Shown: positions 37,165 to 45,267 of the stretch, piece after piece
Layout of the letters: every line of letters begins with the position of its first letter
How positions within the stretch are numbered: the stretch's first letter is position 1
Assembly (NCBI RefSeq): GCF_029892685.1
Contig: NZ_JARXVD010000003.1
Coordinates: forward strand, 248,001 to 312,000
DNA: 64,000 bases
Reading direction: 5' to 3'
Origin: Mycobacterium sp. OTB74
GTDB lineage: Bacteria > Actinomycetota > Actinomycetes > Mycobacteriales > Mycobacteriaceae
Position numbers and translations under genes: made by a program
Notes under the pieces: model-generated
Told to the model about the DNA's origin: nothing
The model's database searches: none
Seen by the model: only the letters and a program-made list of their open reading frames with translations

Positions 37165-38580
37165 TCAGCTGGTGACGGGGTCAACCGAATCGGAGGCCGA
37201 TCTACAGCGCGCCACCAACTCGGCCAGCGCGACGGGCAGCCTATCGGCGATAGCTTGCGGATCAGGGAGCTGGTCGGTGCAGCTCAGCACGCAGATCTGC
37301 ATCTGCCCCTCGTAGCTCCATCCGGTCATGTTCAGCCCCATCGGGAACACCAGCGGCCCGGTGGAGATCAGTTGCTCGACCGGCGCGCCGCCGAAGTACA
37401 GGCGCTGCGGTCCGCGCATGTTCGAGGCGATCATGCTGAACATCGGCCGCTTCTTGAGCTTGGCCCCGATGATCGGCAGACCCCGCGAATAGAACTTGAA
37501 CAGCGGCCAGTACTCCATCCAGTCGTGCTGCAGCCAGGCGTCGCGCTCGCCCTGCACCTCGCGCGCCGTCTTGGTGGCCGATGCGATGGCACGCAGGCGG
37601 TCCACCGGGTCGGCGATCTGGGTGGCGAGTTCGACGTTCCATCGGGCCACCTTGTTGCCCCACGGGTCACCGTCTTCGGGGCGCATCGACACCGGAACCA
37701 CCGCGGTCATGGGGTCGTCGCTGACGGCGCCGCGTGATGCCTGATATTCCCGCAGCACGGTGCTGCACAAGGCCAGGAAGACGTCGTTGAGGCTGACCTC
37801 GAAGGCCTTGGACACCTGCTTGATCTGCTCCATATCGCAGCCGCGGTAGGCGAATCCTCGTCGGGCGCTCAGCGGGTCGTTGAACGGCAGGGCCGGTGGG
37901 ATGAAGGCCGCGGCGTAGCCAGGTTTGCCGGCCTTCTGCCGGCGGCGGATGGTGCCGGTGACCTTGGCGGTGCGGGCGACGATGCCGGGGAACCGGAGCA
38001 GTGCCCTGGTCTGGCTGCGGGCCACCATGCTGAACCACACCGGGGATGCGGGACGGTGTTCGTCGGGCGCTGGCTGCCGCGACGGCTCCGGCAACGTTGC
38101 CGACGGATCTGAGCTGTAGAACAGCTCGAGCAGGTGCTTCGAGGCCACGCCGTCGGCCAGCGCGTGATGCAGCTTGAGCACCAGGGCAATCCGGCCGTCT
38201 GCCAGGCCGTCGATGTACCAGAGCTGCCACAGCGGCCGGTTGCGGTCCAGCGGCTCCTCAAAGAGTTGGGCGATGGCCGCACCCAGTTCGGGACTGCCGC
38301 CGGGCGCCGCCGCAGTGGTGCGGCGGACGTGATAGTCCAGGTCGCCCCGGGTCCGGGTGATCCACCACGGCCGACCTGCGCCGACGCGCGGCGACATCAA
38401 CTGCCACTGCAGCGGTTCCACCCGGTCGACCAGGCCCGGCACCGCGGCACGCACTGCCTCGAAGGTCAGCGGTACGTGACCCTGCGCCGGGTCCAGCACT
38501 GCGGCCTTGATGGTCTGCTGCGGCTGGACGTCGCTTTCCCATGCCAGGAAGCTGTTGTCCTCGCCTGATAAACGTCGCAT
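37165..38580 (-). CDS. Second wax ester synthase/diacylglycerol acyltransferase
   Basis: 471-aa WS/DGAT, distinct from the one at 7298-8818. The catalytic HHxxxDG is residues 138-144 (HHALADG), preceded by RPLWQLWYIDGL, with the late ASNMRGPQRLYF in place of the usual NVPGP. The N-terminus begins MRRLSGEDNSFLAWES. Expected to esterify acyl-CoA to diacylglycerol or fatty alcohol; sterol esterification is conceivable from the location but not shown. It is divergent from a lipase-SDR pair over 101 bases with no KstR or KstR2 motif. Confidence 0.9.
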   Translation of the reverse strand: MRRLSGEDNSFLAWESDVQPQQTIKAAVLDPAQGHVPLTFEAVRAAVPGLVDRVEPLQWQLMSPRVGAGRPWWITRTRGDLDYHVRRTTAAAPGGSPELGAAIAQLFEEPLDRNRPLWQLWYIDGLADGRIALVLKLHHALADGVASKHLLELFYSSDPSATLPEPSRQPAPDEHRPASPVWFSMVARSQTRALLRFPGIVARTAKVTGTIRRRQKAGKPGYAAAFIPPALPFNDPLSARRGFAYRGCDMEQIKQVSKAFEVSLNDVFLALCSTVLREYQASRGAVSDDPMTAVVPVSMRPEDGDPWGNKVARWNVELATQIADPVDRLRAIASATKTAREVQGERDAWLQHDWMEYWPLFKFYSRGLPIIGAKLKKRPMFSMIASNMRGPQRLYFGGAPVEQLISTGPLVFPMGLNMTGWSYEGQMQICVLSCTDQLPDPQAIADRLPVALAELVARCRSASDSVDPVTS

Positions 38581-38681
38581 GGCTCACTTGTACTCGTTTC
38601 GTGTGATGAATTGAACAAGCTGTCTCAGTCATCGGGACTTGCTGATGACCGATCTGTGTGTCTCGCCGTAGCCTTCGAGCC

Positions 38682-39623
38682 ATGACAAGCGCAGGAGTCG
38701 AAACCGCCGACCGGATGGCTGCGGCTTTCGCGTCGATCGCCGACGGCACCGGCACTGCCGCTGACGTGCGGGCCAGCCTGAAGGCCAGCCGCAAGCCGGC
38801 CAAGCCGGTCGAGGTGGCCGGCGTCGTCGACCAGCGGATCGACGGTCCTGAGGGGCTGCAGACGATCCCGGTGCGCATCTACCGGCCGCTCGGCGCAGCC
38901 GAAGGCCCGCTGCCGGTGCTGGTGTACTTCCATGGCGGCGGATTTGTGCTGTGCGACTTGGATTCTCACGATTCGTGCTGCCGACGTCTATCCAATGGCA
39001 TCGGTGCCGTTGTGGTTTCGGTGGACTATCGGCTGGCCCCGGAGAACCCCTTCCCGGCTGCGGTCGATGACGCCTGGGCTGCGGTGCAGTGGGTTTCCCA
39101 GCATGCCGCCGATCTCGGAGTTGACCCGCAGCGCTTGGTGGTGGCGGGTGACAGTGCCGGTGGAAACCTGGCCGCGGTGGTGGCGATGATGGCGCGTGAT
39201 CAGGGCGCCCCGGCGATCGCATTCCAGCTGCTCATCTACCCGGTGCTCGATCAGCGCCGCAAGTCTTCTGCCAGCAGTGAGTATTCGAAATCCGGTAGTG
39301 CGCTAAGCGGCGATCACATGCGCTGGTTCACCCAGCAGTACCTAGGTTCCGATTGCGACCGCAGCGACGTGCTGGCGTCTCCGATCCTCGGCGACGTCAC
39401 CGGACTGCCGCCGGCGCACATCGTCACCGGCGAGAAAGACCCGCTACGTGCCGAAGAAGAGCGGTACGCCGAGCTGCTGCGCGACGCCGGTGTCCCGGTG
39501 ACGATCACCAACTACGACAACATGTTTCACGGGTTCTTCAACCTGTCTGACCACCTGCCGATCGCCCGGCACGCCACCGACGATGTCTGCGAAATCCTGA
39601 ACGGAGTACTGAAATGCAACTGA
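38682..39623 (+). CDS. HSL-type (GDSAGG) alpha/beta-hydrolase, lipase/esterase
   Basis: 313-aa hormone-sensitive-lipase family esterase. Oxyanion hole YFHGGGFVLCD (about residue 85), nucleophile elbow GDSAGGN (about residue 158), acid in GEKDPLRAEE and histidine in NMFHGFF. All catalytic elements are intact. The start is uncertain: ATG 38682 gives MTSAGVETADRMA, a GTG at 38658 adds eight residues, and neither has a clear Shine-Dalgarno. The stop overlaps the SDR start by ten bases, so they form an operon; with the divergent WS/DGAT this looks like a neutral-lipid or ester turnover unit. Confidence 0.88.
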   Translation: MTSAGVETADRMAAAFASIADGTGTAADVRASLKASRKPAKPVEVAGVVDQRIDGPEGLQTIPVRIYRPLGAAEGPLPVLVYFHGGGFVLCDLDSHDSCCRRLSNGIGAVVVSVDYRLAPENPFPAAVDDAWAAVQWVSQHAADLGVDPQRLVVAGDSAGGNLAAVVAMMARDQGAPAIAFQLLIYPVLDQRRKSSASSEYSKSGSALSGDHMRWFTQQYLGSDCDRSDVLASPILGDVTGLPPAHIVTGEKDPLRAEEERYAELLRDAGVPVTITNYDNMFHGFFNLSDHLPIARHATDDVCEILNGVLKCN

Positions 39624-40411
39624 GGAACAGCCGGGTCCTGGTCACCGGCGCCAGCCGTGGCCTGGGCAAGAGCATCGCCGAGTCGGTAGCTCGGCGCGGC
39701 GCTCAGGTTGCGCTGGTGGCCCGTAACGGTGACCAGCTGGAAGTGCTGGCCAAAGACCTCGACGGCAAGGCATATCCGACAGACCTGATGGATTCGGTGG
39801 CCGTCGAAGGATTGGTGGACCGTGTCGAGGCCGACGGCCCCATCGACGTGATCATCAACAACGCGGGCGTCGACCGGGTGGGCCGGTTCTACGAGGCCTC
39901 TGCCCAAGAGGTGCGAGACCTGTTGCAGGTCAACCTGATTGCGCCGATGGAGCTGTGCCGCCAGATGATGCCGCGGCTGCTGCAGCGCGGTCGCGGGCAC
40001 ATCGTCAACGTGTCCTCGATGGGTGCCATCTCCACGGGGCCGGGCGTCACTCTCTACGGTGCCTCCAAGGCTGGGCTGAGCCACTTCACTGCCGGCATCC
40101 GCTCTGAACTGCGCGGCAAGCCGGTCAACACCACGCTGGTGCAGATCGGTGAGGTCAAGACCGACATGATCGACCACATCCGGGAATTCGGCCCGGCCCG
40201 CCGGACCATCGAACGGTCGCTCAAATGGGGCATGCTGCCGCCGGAGGCGCTCGAGCCCCACGTGGTCGCCGAGGCCATCGCCGATGCCATCGAGCGCAAC
40301 CGCAAGCACGTCATCCTGCCCAAGCGCATCGCGGCCATGGCCAACTTCACCGAGTTTCCACGCCGGGTCTCCGAGTTGATGCTGACCGGCATCGACCAAG
40401 ACTCCGACTAA
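39614..40411 (+). CDS. SDR-family oxidoreductase paired with the lipase
   Basis: 265-aa SDR: LVTGASRGLGKSIAES, INNAGVDRVG, VNVSSMGAIS and YGASKAG (YxxxK). The C-terminal section (QIGEVKTDMIDHIREFG, then VILPKRIAAMANF) resembles the membrane-associated or fatty-aldehyde-reductase-like branch of SDRs in actinobacteria. Its start lies inside the lipase gene, so the two are translationally coupled. Substrate unknown; an alcohol or ketone product of the esterase is a reasonable guess. Confidence 0.85.
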   Translation: MQLRNSRVLVTGASRGLGKSIAESVARRGAQVALVARNGDQLEVLAKDLDGKAYPTDLMDSVAVEGLVDRVEADGPIDVIINNAGVDRVGRFYEASAQEVRDLLQVNLIAPMELCRQMMPRLLQRGRGHIVNVSSMGAISTGPGVTLYGASKAGLSHFTAGIRSELRGKPVNTTLVQIGEVKTDMIDHIREFGPARRTIERSLKWGMLPPEALEPHVVAEAIADAIERNRKHVILPKRIAAMANFTEFPRRVSELMLTGIDQDSD

Positions 40412-40486
40412 CGCCAGGACCCGCACCCGACGGGTGGTGGCCGGCCAGCCACCGAATTGTCAGAATTCCCCGGCAAGATGGGGGCC

Positions 40487-41473
40487 ATGGCAGGTGAGGT
40501 GACGGCGCGCAGGCATCGTGCGGGCTCGATGGAGCTGCTCTTGCTGGCGCTCATCGGCTTGGCGCTGTCCGGATCGTTCGTCACCGGTGTACTGGCTGAT
40601 CACGCCCGATTGGCCGCCGCTGCCACGGTGTTCTGCGGGGTTTTCGTCCAGGCGCTGCCGTTCCTGGTGCTTGGTGTCATCGTCAGCGGTCTGGTCGCGG
40701 CGTACGTCACCCATGAGCGGCTGGAACGCTGGCTACCCGCCAACCCTGCCCTGGCAGTGGCCGTCGCCGGGGTCGGTGGTGCTGCGCTGCCGGGCTGTGA
40801 ATGCGGTTCGGTGCCGGTGGCCCGCCGGCTGTTCAGCGGCGCCACGGGTGGGGCTGCGCTGACGTTCATGTTGTCGGCGCCGGCCATCAATCCTGTCGTT
40901 CTGGTGGCGACGGCGGTGGCATTTCCGGGTCAGCCGCAGATGGTGCTGGGGCGATGTGTGGCTTCGCTGCTGACCGCCGTGGTCATGGGCCTGTTGTGGC
41001 AGCGCCTGGGCCGAACCGAATGGGTAACCCGGACGCTGCCCGCCCATCACGACGACGATGCGTCACGGTTCACCATGTTCACCGAGGCCGCCCGGCATGA
41101 CTTCCTGCAGTCGGCGTCGTATCTGGTAGTCGGCGCCGGCGCGGCCGCTGTATTGCGTTCGGTTGTACCGCAATGGGTTTTCGCGCACGTCGCCGGCAAC
41201 CTGGTGGTCGGGATCGTGGTGATGGCCCTGTTGGCCGTGGTGCTGGCATTGTGTTCGGAGGCAGACGCTTTCGTCGCCGCCAGTTTGACTATGATCCCGC
41301 TGTTGCCACGGCTGGTGTTTCTTGTGGTCGGTCCCGCGGTGGACGTCAAGTTGTTCGCCATGCAGACCGGGGTGTTCGGCCGGGCGTTCGCGCTCCGGTT
41401 CGCACCGGCGACCCTGGTGGTGGCCACGGTGTGTGCCACTGCCGTAGGACTTGTGGTGTTGGGGGCGCCGTGA
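40487..41473 (+). CDS. UPF0718/DUF318-family permease
   Basis: Integral membrane protein of about 328 aa with eight or so hydrophobic segments, of the UPF0718 (YcgR-like/ArsP-related) permease family. The signature is a cysteine pair in the membrane at GCECGSVPVARR and the paired ALTFMLSAPAINPVVL stretch. Its two halves look like an internal duplication (LVLGVIVSGLVAAYV and LVVGAGAAAVLRSVV). Start chosen at ATG 40487; ATG 40478 is possible. Its stop overlaps the next gene (GTGA). Transported ligand unknown; metals or metalloids are typical for relatives. Confidence 0.8.
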   Translation: MAGEVTARRHRAGSMELLLLALIGLALSGSFVTGVLADHARLAAAATVFCGVFVQALPFLVLGVIVSGLVAAYVTHERLERWLPANPALAVAVAGVGGAALPGCECGSVPVARRLFSGATGGAALTFMLSAPAINPVVLVATAVAFPGQPQMVLGRCVASLLTAVVMGLLWQRLGRTEWVTRTLPAHHDDDASRFTMFTEAARHDFLQSASYLVVGAGAAAVLRSVVPQWVFAHVAGNLVVGIVVMALLAVVLALCSEADAFVAASLTMIPLLPRLVFLVVGPAVDVKLFAMQTGVFGRAFALRFAPATLVVATVCATAVGLVVLGAP

Positions 41474-42135
41474 GCAGGGAGACGCAGAACGCCCTGGTGC
41501 TGCTGGTCGGGCTGAGCATGGGATTGATTGCGGTCCGAGGGAATTACCTGAATTTCGTCAAGCCGGCGCTGTTCCCATGGCTGGTGATCGCCGCGGTGCT
41601 GCTGGTTGCGTTGGCGCTGGTGAGCCTGATTCGTGATTTGCGTGGCGGTGCCGCTCACGGCCACCACCATCGGGGCATGCTGGCCTGGCTGTTGTTGATC
41701 CCGGTGGCGCTGACGGCCTTTGTCTCGGTGCCGCCGATGAGTGCTGTTGGGGCGACGGCTGTTTCGGCCGTGGCGGCACCGACGAAACGTGCGTTCCCGC
41801 CGTTGCCGGTCGATGGCATCGTGCCGCTACCGGAGCTGGTGATGCGAGCCGCGGCGGACTCCACCAATAGCCTTGACGGCCGGCTGATCACCGTGACCGG
41901 CTTCACCAGGGGTTCTGACCTGGCGCGGGTGGTGATCGTGTGTTGCGCTGCCGACGCGCAGTTGGCGAGCATGCATCTGACCGGCAACGTCGGTACGCAC
42001 CCGGATGACACCTGGCTCAAGGTGCAGGGCCGGGTGGTTCCGGGATCGTCGAGTCCCGCCACGAATTTCATTCCGACCATGGAAGTGACCAGTGCCAGCC
42101 CAATCCCCAAGCCCCGCAACACCTATGCCTACTGA
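41470..42135 (+). CDS. TIGR03943/YcgQ-like membrane protein, permease partner
   Basis: 221-aa partner of the UPF0718 permease, as YcgQ is of YcgR in Bacillus. Two N-terminal membrane spans (VLLVGLSMGLIAVRG; FPWLVIAAVLLVALALVSLI), a His-rich loop GGAAHGHHHRGML, a third span, then an extracytoplasmic domain with VIVCCAADAQLASM, the CC-containing conserved core. GTG start at 41470 overlaps the permease stop. The adjacent Cys pair and His cluster suggest metal contact. The next gene overlaps its end by 11 bases. Confidence 0.78.
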   Translation: MSRETQNALVLLVGLSMGLIAVRGNYLNFVKPALFPWLVIAAVLLVALALVSLIRDLRGGAAHGHHHRGMLAWLLLIPVALTAFVSVPPMSAVGATAVSAVAAPTKRAFPPLPVDGIVPLPELVMRAAADSTNSLDGRLITVTGFTRGSDLARVVIVCCAADAQLASMHLTGNVGTHPDDTWLKVQGRVVPGSSSPATNFIPTMEVTSASPIPKPRNTYAY

Positions 42136-44233
42136 TGACGAGCTGCGGCTCGGCCGCGGTGATGCCCAGGCCATCCTGCAACAGCTCGCGGGCCCCGACG
42201 CCGTCCTGCGCGACGACCAGTGGACCGCCATCGAAGCGCTGGTTGTTGGACGTCGCCGAGCATTGGTGGTGCAGCGGACCGGATGGGGCAAGTCCGCGGT
42301 GTACTTCATCGCGGCAAAGTTGTTGCGGGCGGCCGGTTATGGCCCGACCGTGATCGTTTCGCCGCTGCTGGCGCTCATGCGCAACCAAGTGGCCGCAGCA
42401 GACCGGGCCGGGGTGCATGCGGCAACCATCAACTCCGGCAACGTGACCGAGTGGGACGACATCCACGCCCGGGTTCGCGCCGGGGCGTTGGACGTCTTGC
42501 TGGTCAGTCCCGAGAGATTGAACAATCCGGACTTCCGTGACAACGTGCTGCCCGCGCTGGCCGCAGATGCCGGGCTTGTCGTGGTGGACGAGGCGCACTG
42601 CGTCTCGGATTGGGGCCACGACTTCCGACCCGACTACCGCCGGATTCGCACCCTGGTGGCGGAATTGGGCGCGGATATCCCGGTTCTGGCCACCACTGCG
42701 ACCGCCAACGATCGCGTGGTGAACGACGTCGCCGAGCAATTGGGCGTCGGCGGTGGGACGGGTGACGGTGCCGACACCCTGGTCTTGCGCGGTGGGCTGG
42801 ACCGCGAGTCGCTTCGGTTGTCGGTGGTATCGATCGGTACCGCAACCCAGCGGGCAGCTTGGCTTGCCGCCCAACTGGATTCGCTCCCAGGGTCGGGCAT
42901 CATCTACACCCTTACCGTCGCGCAGGCACATGACGTGGCGTCGCTGCTGCGTGAGCATGGGCATCAGGTCGCTGCCTATACGGGATCGACCGACACGGCA
43001 GAGCGCGAACAACTCGAAGCGGATCTACTGGCCAACCGGGTCAAGGCGCTGGTGGCCACATCCGCACTCGGTATGGGCTTCGACAAGCCGGACCTCGGAT
43101 TCGTCGTGCATCTTGGGGCCCCGTCGTCGCCGATCGCCTACTACCAGCAGGTAGGCCGTGCGGGCCGGGCGACCGACAGCGCCGAGGTGGTGCTGCTACC
43201 GGGCCCGGAGGATGCCGACATCTGGCGGTACTTCGCGTCAGTGGCGTTCCCCTCGGAGGCCATGGTGCGCAATGTCATCCGGGCGCTCGATACCGAAAAG
43301 CCTTTATCTACACCGGCTTTGGAGCCGCTGGTCGACCTGAACCGGTCCCGGCTGGAGATGGTGCTCAAAGTGTTGGATGTTGACGGCGCGGTGCGGCGCG
43401 TCAAAGGCGGCTGGCTGGCCACGGGCCAGGACTGGGCTTACGACGCAGACCGCTACCGGGCGTTGGATGAGGCGCGGCGTCGCGAACAACAGGCAATGCT
43501 CGACTACCAGGGCACATCCGAATGCCGAATGGTGTTCCTACGCAGCCAACTTGACGACCCAGAGCTGAAAGCCGGCGAGCAGTGTGGACGGTGCGATAAC
43601 TGCTGTGGGTCGCGTTATGGCGTGGCGGTCGACGAGGCCGAGGTGCAGGCGACCCGGGAACGGCTGTCGCGCCCCGGTGTGGAGCTCGCGCCGCGACGGC
43701 AGTGGCCGTCCGGGATGACCAAGCTGGGGCTGAACCTGTCCGGCCGGATCAGTGATGGTCCCGAGGCGGGCAGGGTGATTGGCCGGCTGACCGATATCGG
43801 CTGGGGTGCTCGGCTGCGGTCGTTGCTGGCCACGGACGGCGAGGTGCCGGACGCGGTGGTGCAGGCTGCCGTCCAGGTACTGAAGGCCTGGGGCTGGGAG
43901 ACCCGGCCGGTGGCGGTGATGGGGCTGGACTCTGATGGACATCCGCAGCTGATTCGGTCGCTGGTGGACCGCCTGGCTGAACTGGGGCGGCTGCAGAACC
44001 TGGGCACCTTGCAGTACCGGCCGCAACGGCGGCCGGTGACCGCGGCCAACTCGGCGTATCGGGTTGCCGCACTGGCAGATTCGTGGGACATACCGACCCT
44101 GGATATGACCGGTCCGGTGCTGCTGGTCGACGATCTGGCCGACACCGGCTGGACCTTGACCATGGCGGCTCGGGTGGTGCGAGCCGCTGGGGCGCCTGCG
44201 GTGCTGCCGTTCGCGATCGCGTCAGTCAGCTGA
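42125..44233 (+). CDS. RecQ-family DNA helicase fused to a phosphoribosyltransferase-like domain
   Basis: 702-aa superfamily 2 helicase. Walker A is QRTGWGKSAVYF (about residue 57), Walker B/DEAH is VVDEAHCVSDWGHDFRPDYR (about residue 155), TTATAND is motif III, and the second RecA domain has ALGMGFDKPDLGFVVHLG and YYQQVGRAGR. A zinc-binding set follows (CRMVFLRSQ and CGRCDNCCG). The last ~50 residues read GPVLLVDDLADTGWTLTMAA, the PRPP-binding loop of a type I phosphoribosyltransferase, preceded by a ~100-residue linker domain. The ATG at 42125 overlaps the preceding stop; the frame is open 33 bases earlier. Likely in DNA repair or stress. Confidence 0.88.
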   Translation: MPTDDELRLGRGDAQAILQQLAGPDAVLRDDQWTAIEALVVGRRRALVVQRTGWGKSAVYFIAAKLLRAAGYGPTVIVSPLLALMRNQVAAADRAGVHAATINSGNVTEWDDIHARVRAGALDVLLVSPERLNNPDFRDNVLPALAADAGLVVVDEAHCVSDWGHDFRPDYRRIRTLVAELGADIPVLATTATANDRVVNDVAEQLGVGGGTGDGADTLVLRGGLDRESLRLSVVSIGTATQRAAWLAAQLDSLPGSGIIYTLTVAQAHDVASLLREHGHQVAAYTGSTDTAEREQLEADLLANRVKALVATSALGMGFDKPDLGFVVHLGAPSSPIAYYQQVGRAGRATDSAEVVLLPGPEDADIWRYFASVAFPSEAMVRNVIRALDTEKPLSTPALEPLVDLNRSRLEMVLKVLDVDGAVRRVKGGWLATGQDWAYDADRYRALDEARRREQQAMLDYQGTSECRMVFLRSQLDDPELKAGEQCGRCDNCCGSRYGVAVDEAEVQATRERLSRPGVELAPRRQWPSGMTKLGLNLSGRISDGPEAGRVIGRLTDIGWGARLRSLLATDGEVPDAVVQAAVQVLKAWGWETRPVAVMGLDSDGHPQLIRSLVDRLAELGRLQNLGTLQYRPQRRPVTAANSAYRVAALADSWDIPTLDMTGPVLLVDDLADTGWTLTMAARVVRAAGAPAVLPFAIASVS

Positions 44234-45149
44234 GTTGGCGCGCAGGCCAGTCCGGCTTTGTGCCGCCTAGCTGGGCGGTCAGTGTGTCGGCGGTGGCGAC
44301 CAGCAGGCGCGCCCGCTTGGTGATCTCGGCGTCGGTCAGCGCGCTGCCGATGTGCAGCGACACTGCCATCACCTGATGCTGATGATGGTCGTACACGGGC
44401 GCGGTGATCACGCTGATGTCGTGGCGCTGTCGCGAGGTCGGTGATGCCTGCAATTCAGTGCGCAGATATACCCGCTCACCGATATCGGACACCAATTCCC
44501 TTAGCAGAGCCTGCAATTCGTCCGGCAGACTACTCGACATGCCGGCCATCAGGCCGTACAGTCGCCGCCCTCCGGGGGTCAGGCGTTCGACCAGATAGCC
44601 CGCCGAACGACATTCGGCGATCACCCGGTTGAGTCTGTCGGTCTCGGTGCGCAGCGGAATGGTCGGCGCTTTGCGCAGCCATGCCGCCAGCGCGGAGTCA
44701 TCCCACAACACGAACATCAACCCGACCGGAGGCGCGAACGGGTAACTCTGGCCTACTCGGATCCCGACATCGACCCCAGGCGGTCCGACCAGTTCCAGCA
44801 CGGTAATCCGGTCGTCGACCACTGCGGACAGCGCCACGGTGGTACCGCAGGCATCGGACAGACTGCGTAGCTTTCCGGTGGCGCCCGGGGTTACCCGCAG
44901 GGATTCCTGTGCGGTATGGCCGAGCGAAATCAGCTCCGGTCCAAGGCGATACGTCTTATCGCTCGGGTCGCGCAGCAGGTAGCCCGCATCGGCCAACGAG
45001 GTGACGATACCCAGGCAGGTGGGCTTGCTGAGGTCAAGGCGCCGGGCCAGTTCGGAGAGGCCGAACTGCTCATGCGGGTGCCGGGCCAGGAAGTTCAGTA
45101 CGGCGATCACGCGCTCGGTGGGCGGCGACGCGCGGCCCGAATCGACCAT
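44226..45149 (-). CDS. IclR-family transcriptional regulator
   Basis: 307-aa IclR regulator. N-terminal winged helix (TERVIAVLNFLARHPHEQFG, then LSELARRLDLSKPTCLGIVTSLADAGYL, about residues 11-60) and a C-terminal GAF-like effector domain. Start ATG at 45149 is preceded by AAGGAGGG at ideal spacing; a longer frame to 45185 is less likely. It is divergent from the DUF1214-SDR-sulfotransferase operon, and an 18-bp perfect palindrome of IclR type lies just before that operon. It ends by overlapping the RecQ-like gene by eight bases, tail to tail. Effector unknown; a steroid or acyl-CoA is a possibility. Confidence 0.88.
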   Translation of the reverse strand: MVDSGRASPPTERVIAVLNFLARHPHEQFGLSELARRLDLSKPTCLGIVTSLADAGYLLRDPSDKTYRLGPELISLGHTAQESLRVTPGATGKLRSLSDACGTTVALSAVVDDRITVLELVGPPGVDVGIRVGQSYPFAPPVGLMFVLWDDSALAAWLRKAPTIPLRTETDRLNRVIAECRSAGYLVERLTPGGRRLYGLMAGMSSSLPDELQALLRELVSDIGERVYLRTELQASPTSRQRHDISVITAPVYDHHQHQVMAVSLHIGSALTDAEITKRARLLVATADTLTAQLGGTKPDWPARQLS

Positions 45150-45195
45150 GGTCGCCCTCCTTTGTGCATTGACGCCCGAGTGCATTGACGCCGAC

Positions 45196-45209
45196 TGGAA
45201 CAGGTTCTA
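45196..45209. promoter_or_regulatory. KstR operator upstream of the DUF1214 operon
   Basis: TGGAACAGGTTCTA matches TnnAACnnGTTnnA exactly, 58 bases upstream of the DUF1214 gene and 46 bases upstream of the IclR start. Confidence 0.88.
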
Positions 45210-45235
45210 GTGTCAGGTAGGAAACTCTACCACTA

Positions 45236-45253
45236 CGTTCCAATATTGGAACG
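45236..45253. promoter_or_regulatory. 18-bp perfect palindrome, candidate IclR operator
   Basis: CGTTCCAATATTGGAACG is a perfect palindrome with the TTCC-N6-GGAA layout common to IclR-family sites. It ends five bases before the GGAGG Shine-Dalgarno of the next gene, so bound protein would block the operon. Confidence 0.65.
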
Positions 45254-45267
45254 ACTGGAGGATGTTG

